Shown: in pieces, positions 6,796 to 9,229 of the stretch
Position numbering within the stretch: position 1 is the stretch's first letter
How the letters are laid out: the number at the start of each line of letters is the position of its first letter
From: Solobacterium sp.
Lineage (GTDB): Bacteria; Bacillota_I; Bacilli_A; Erysipelotrichales; Erysipelotrichaceae
Assembly: GCA_016291725.1 (NCBI GenBank)
Contig: JAEEYJ010000068.1
Location: 1 to 9,229, forward strand
Length of the DNA stretch: 9,229 bases
Reading direction: 5' to 3'
Position numbers and translations under genes: made by a program
The notes under the pieces: model-generated
What the model was told of the DNA's origin: nothing
Seen by the model: the letters and a program-made list of their open reading frames with translations, nothing else
The model's database searches: none

Positions 6796-7746
6796 ATGGA
6801 GATCGATCTGGTATACAACTACGTCAACGGAAGCGATGAAGCATGGCTGGAAAAAAGAAGCCGGTATGAAAAGAACAGCACCGATTCTGCCTGCCGTTTC
6901 CGCGATAACCATGAACTGATGTTTTCACTGCGGTCCGTAGAGAAATACGCACCGTGGATCCATCATATCTACATCCTGATGGACTCCAGAGTACCGGAAT
7001 GGCTGAATACGGACAACAGCAGGATTACGGTGGTAGACCATTCTGAATTCATGCCGCAGGAGCTGCTTCCCTGCTACAACAGTAACGTGATCGAATCCTT
7101 CCTGGACCGGATCCCCGGACTTTCGGAGGTCTTCCTGTATGCCTGCGATGATATGTTCTTCGGCAATCATGTGAAGGAAGATTTCTTCTTCAAGGACGGA
7201 AAGCCTGTCGTGCGCATGTACGAACAGAGGATACAGCCGAAAGGTTACTGGTATACAGCGCTCTACCGCTCCCAGCAGATGATCCTGGCCCACTACGGCA
7301 TCCGGATGAACCTCGTTCCGTCCCACAACATCGATGTATATACAAAAACAGCGCTGGCAGGCTGCAGAGCGGAGTTTGCAGAGGAATTCGCAGCCGCTTC
7401 AAAGAACAGGCTGAGAGCGGACGGCGATATCCAGAGAGCCATCTTCCACTACTACATGATCGCCAATGATCTATGCACTCTGAAGACGTATAAAGGGTAC
7501 AGGAACACGCGATGGAACAGATACAAGCGCATCGGCAGGGATATGCTGCTGGCATCGAAGTACCTTGATCTTCAGTTCTGTATGATTGAACGGTTTTTCA
7601 GATCAAAGAAGGAAAGGCTGTATTTCCGGCGCGGTCCGAAACTGGTATGCTTGAACGACAGCGAAGGAACGAGTGAAGAAGACCTGGAAAAATACGGGAA
7701 ACTGATGATGAAAAAGTTTCCTAGGAAATCATCGTACGAGAGATGA
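6796..7746 (+). CDS. Stealth-family sugar-phosphate transferase (capsule/surface glycan type)
   Basis: Stealth proteins transfer hexose-1-phosphate from a nucleotide sugar to a growing glycan, making phosphodiester-linked capsule or exopolysaccharide. All four conserved regions are recognisable in 316 residues. CR1 is IDLVYNYVNGSDEAWL (3-18). CR2 runs from FRDNHELMFSLRSVEKYAPW (35-54) through the IPGLSEVFLYACDDMFFG block (106-123). CR3-like NIDVYTKTALAG is followed by a basic NRLRADGDIQ segment (178-213). CR4 is CLNDSEGTSEEDLEKYGKLM (285-304), ending FPRKSSYE. No membrane segment is seen. The start at 6796 is favoured: AAGGAA is 5 nt upstream and CR1 begins at once, whereas a longer frame from 6703 would cross the upstream terminator. 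No terminator separates it from the peptide genes 118 bp downstream. The donor and acceptor are not predictable from sequence, and a non-glycan acceptor is only a speculation. Confidence 0.9.
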   Translation: MEIDLVYNYVNGSDEAWLEKRSRYEKNSTDSACRFRDNHELMFSLRSVEKYAPWIHHIYILMDSRVPEWLNTDNSRITVVDHSEFMPQELLPCYNSNVIESFLDRIPGLSEVFLYACDDMFFGNHVKEDFFFKDGKPVVRMYEQRIQPKGYWYTALYRSQQMILAHYGIRMNLVPSHNIDVYTKTALAGCRAEFAEEFAAASKNRLRADGDIQRAIFHYYMIANDLCTLKTYKGYRNTRWNRYKRIGRDMLLASKYLDLQFCMIERFFRSKKERLYFRRGPKLVCLNDSEGTSEEDLEKYGKLMMKKFPRKSSYER

Positions 7747-7771
7747 TCGGCTTCTGGCGGAATCAATGCGG

Positions 7772-7801
7772 TTTACAGAGAATCCCTGACTGATATATGA
7801 T
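7772..7801 (+). promoter_or_regulatory. Probable promoter of the tandem peptide genes
   Basis: TTTACA (7772-7777) and TATGAT (7796-7801), each 5 of 6 consensus bases, are spaced by 18 bp; an overlapping TATATG gives 16 bp. It lies in the 118-bp gap after the Stealth gene and would give a leader of about 57 nt. That leader contains a small inverted repeat (AAACAG/CTGTTT). Confidence 0.5.
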
Positions 7802-7864
7802 TATGGAAACAGGGAACTGACTGTTTTGCGGCAGGCAGATCAGCTGTTTGAAGGGAGCACTGTT

Positions 7865-7972
7865 ATGGCAGAAAAGTATGAAGCACCTGTACTGGAAGTA
7901 CTGGACATCGGCGAAGACGTCATCCTCACATCCGGAGAAGAACCTGAAGTTTTAGACACATATATAAAATAA
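7865..7972 (+). CDS. Small acidic peptide 1, putative RiPP-type precursor
   Basis: A 35-residue peptide starting MAEKYEAPVLEVLDIGED, with the variable end EVLDTYIK. GGGAG (7853-7857) is 7 nt before the ATG. Residues 1-27 differ by no residue from peptide 2 and only at position 14 (Asp/Glu) from peptide 3, while the last 8-9 residues differ. That is the leader/core layout of modified-peptide precursors. The leader holds Y5xxP8xL10 and T22-S-G24. In lasso precursors such a motif binds the RRE protein and the Thr lies two residues before the core. Counting G24 as core residue 1, Asp31 falls at position 8, the only one of the three copies that would allow a lasso ring. It has ten acidic and two basic residues (Lys4, Lys35). 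There is no Cys, no signal peptide and no hydrophobic membrane span. Being a real gene is likely; the RiPP role is inference. Confidence 0.78.
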   Translation: MAEKYEAPVLEVLDIGEDVILTSGEEPEVLDTYIK

Positions 7973-8059
7973 TAGCTGCAACCATATATGGTAAATGGCA
8001 GGCTTTGCATTGCAGTATGAAAACTGTGATGAAGACAGATATTTAGAAGGAGTTTTGCT

Positions 8060-8170
8060 GTGGCAGAAAAGTATGAAGCGCCTGTACTGGAAGTACTGGA
8101 CATCGGCGAAGACGTCATCCTCACATCCGGCGAGGAGCCTGAGATCGTTCTTACAGCGACAGTAGAATAA
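8060..8170 (+). CDS. Small acidic peptide 2, putative RiPP-type precursor
   Basis: The second tandem copy, 36 residues, with a GTG start 7 nt after AAGGAG (8047-8052). Its first 27 residues equal peptide 1 and its variable end is EIVLTATVE. The coding DNA for the shared part differs from copy 1 at only a few bases, almost all third positions, and then diverges abruptly after codon 28. It lacks Asp or Glu at positions 7-9 after G24, so a classical lasso ring is not possible. The GTG in place of ATG could lower its output relative to the other two. Confidence 0.78.
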   Translation: MAEKYEAPVLEVLDIGEDVILTSGEEPEIVLTATVE

Positions 8171-8243
8171 TTACCTGCGACTGACTGAATGTATTGCAGA
8201 ATGATTTCTGTATTGAAGAAAAGAATGAAAAAGGAGTTTTGCT

Positions 8244-8351
8244 ATGGCAGAGAAGTATGAAGCGCCTGTACTGGAAGTGCTGGAAATCGGCGAAGACGTC
8301 ATCCTCACATCCGGCGAGGAACCTGACGTAATCATTACAGTTGTAAAATAA
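8244..8351 (+). CDS. Small acidic peptide 3, putative RiPP-type precursor
   Basis: The third tandem copy, 35 residues, ATG 7 nt after AAGGAG (8231-8236). It is identical to the others through residue 27 except Glu14 for Asp14. It ends DVIITVVK, a short beta-branched, hydrophobic tail. It has the same leader features (YEAPVL, LTSGEEP) and, like copy 2, no ring-forming acid at the lasso positions. The 16 bases from AAGGAG to just before the ATG region (AAGGAGTTTTGCT) are shared with copy 2. It is followed by the terminator that closes the array. Confidence 0.78.
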   Translation: MAEKYEAPVLEVLEIGEDVILTSGEEPDVIITVVK

Positions 8352-8401
8352 TGTGTGAATGACCGCATACGGATAAACATACCGTATATTGCAGAATGAT
8401 C

Positions 8402-8449
8402 TCCCCGCCGCTTTGCCGGTAAGAATGGCAGAACAGCGGGGATTCGTTT
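8402..8449 (+). terminator. Probable terminator closing the peptide array
   Basis: The outer GC-rich stem TCCCCGC (8402-8408) pairs with GCGGGGA (8436-8442). An inner TGCC/GGCA pairing is possible, and TTCGTTTT (8443-8450) follows. The loop is large, so strength is uncertain. It would separate the peptide genes from the kinase gene, for which no promoter is seen between 8450 and 8478, so partial read-through is plausible. Confidence 0.62.
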
Positions 8450-8478
8450 TGATGCATACACCGCAGTACAAAGGAACA

Positions 8479-9229
8479 ATGGAGAACATACCGGTACACA
8501 ATAAAAACAATAAAGCGCTGGTCATCGGAGACGCTATGCTGGACATATGGCGCTTCGGCGTGACCGAGCGTTTTTCCCGTGAAGCGCCGGTTCCTGTTTT
8601 TCTGGAGAATACCGAGGCCCGGTTCAGTCCGGGCGGTGCAGCGAACGTGGCTGCTCACCTGGCTGCACTGGGTGTGGATACGGCATTGTTTGCTGTGATC
8701 GGCAGCGATGAAGAAGGCCGGCGACTTCTTTCCCTGCTGAGAGAGAAGGGCGTGGATACTGTGAATATGATGGTACTGCCGCAGAAGATGACCATGCTGA
8801 AGCAGCGGTATTACAACGATCATTGCCGGCAGATCCAGCGCGTCGACCGGGAAGACGCTCTGCAGACTCCGCCTGCGATGGAGCAGGAGATCCTGCAGAG
8901 GCTGCAGGATCTTATAGGTGCCTATGATATCGTTCTGATGACGGAATACCGGAAGAGCTTCCTTACGGAGCACCTTGTGCATGAGATCATCCGGCTGTGC
9001 CGTCAGAAAGCAGTACCGGTATTTGTTGATCCTGTAGGCAATGATCCCAGTAGATACCACGGTGCGTCCATGATCAAGCCGAACCGATGGGAGCTGGGTC
9101 AGCTGACCGGCCTCCCCGTCGTAACAGTGGAGGATGCGGCAGATGCCGCAGCGAAGCTGTGCAGCGCAGTGGACTGTGCGTATGTGCTGGCGACACTGGA
9201 CAAGGACGGTCTGGTGCTGGCGGACAGGA
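8479..9229 (+). CDS. RfaE1/HldE-type heptose-7-phosphate kinase (PfkB family), cut off by the window edge
   Basis: Two hundred and fifty residues of a PfkB/ribokinase-fold carbohydrate kinase are visible, and the C-terminus lies outside the window. The closest known type is the kinase domain of HldE/RfaE, which phosphorylates D-glycero-D-manno-heptose-7-P on the way to ADP- or GDP-heptose. Matching blocks are VIGDAMLDIWRFG (15-27), REAPVPVF (34-41), PGGAANVAAHLAALG (51-65), RQIQRVDRED (117-126), DPVGNDPSRYHGASMIKPNR (184-203) and VLATLDKDG (236-244). The substrate could be another sugar. AAAGGA precedes the chosen ATG by only 3 nt; an in-frame ATG at 8452 with GGGGA 9 nt upstream is the alternative. 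It lies just past the peptide array and, with the Stealth gene, points to surface glycan synthesis. Whether a nucleotidyltransferase domain is fused cannot be seen. Confidence 0.82.
   Translation, partial: MENIPVHNKNNKALVIGDAMLDIWRFGVTERFSREAPVPVFLENTEARFSPGGAANVAAHLAALGVDTALFAVIGSDEEGRRLLSLLREKGVDTVNMMVLPQKMTMLKQRYYNDHCRQIQRVDREDALQTPPAMEQEILQRLQDLIGAYDIVLMTEYRKSFLTEHLVHEIIRLCRQKAVPVFVDPVGNDPSRYHGASMIKPNRWELGQLTGLPVVTVEDAADAAAKLCSAVDCAYVLATLDKDGLVLADR

Larger units (their letters stand above)
7851..8402 (+). repeat. Tandem triplication: ribosome binding site, peptide gene and spacer element
   Basis: Three direct repeats with start-to-start distances of 195 and 184 bp. Each unit has a Shine-Dalgarno, about 82 bp of nearly identical coding DNA, a divergent 3' end and spacer, and then an ATTGCAG(A/T)ATGA element (8009-8020, 8193-8204, 8388-8399). 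The first two elements continue similar for about 27 bp (to GAAGA) just before the next ribosome binding site; the third runs into the terminator. The units therefore arose by duplication including the spacer. Confidence 0.85.

Noticed and set aside
8244..8351. Lasso peptide call for all three peptide genes
   Set aside because: Copies 2 and 3 lack an acidic residue at core positions 7-9 and no lasso maturation genes are in the window, so only a general precursor call is justified.
7851..8402. CRISPR-like array
   Set aside because: The repeats are about 80 bp, few, unevenly spaced and protein-coding, with no cas genes.
7840..8546. Minus-strand frames with repeated SSPMSSTSSTGASYFSA segments
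   Set aside because: The repeat is the antisense reading of the three peptide genes. The plus frames have proper ribosome binding sites and the leader/tail pattern.

Overview
The window is about 9.2 kb of roughly 50% GC DNA. It reads as the chromosome of a Gram-positive anaerobe of the Bacillota. The evidence is a type III glutamine synthetase, a short (425-residue) phosphoglucose isomerase, a YugI/CvfD-type S1 protein, strong AAGGAG/GGAGG ribosome binding sites, and hairpin-plus-U-tract terminators. An Erysipelotrichales-like gut organism would fit, but that placement is inference. I see no insertion sequence, tRNA, rRNA or CRISPR array.

Layout. The minus strand carries a 3'-truncated glnN (1-1807) and a small NifU C-terminal-type Fe-S scaffold gene (1966-2247), separated by a terminator. 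The NifU gene diverges from a plus-strand pair, an S1-domain RNA-binding protein (2336-2704) overlapping pgi (2701-3978), through an 88-bp region with two back-to-back promoters whose -35 boxes overlap. The S1 gene lies so close to its promoter that its mRNA is probably leaderless. After the pgi terminator comes a three-gene operon (4117-6710): a cytoplasmic beta-propeller protein of unknown activity, L-ribulose-5-phosphate 4-epimerase, and L-ribulose-5-phosphate 3-epimerase. The two epimerases together turn L-xylulose-5-P into D-xylulose-5-P for the pentose phosphate pathway. The propeller is a candidate extra enzyme of that sugar route.

The right third looks accessory. It begins with a complete Stealth-family sugar-phosphate transferase (6796-7746). 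Next come three tandem, previously unlisted small genes (7865-7972, 8060-8170, 8244-8351) for 35-36-residue acidic peptides. Their first 27 residues are nearly identical and their last 8-9 differ. A terminator follows, then a partial RfaE/HldE-type heptose-phosphate kinase (8479 to the right edge). The peptides have the leader/core organisation of ribosomally made, modified peptides (RiPPs). Their leader contains a YxxPxL motif like that bound by RRE-domain proteins in lasso and related systems. No modification enzyme is visible in the window except, speculatively, the flanking Stealth phosphotransferase and sugar kinase. This peptide-plus-surface-sugar locus is the best candidate for an undescribed system here.
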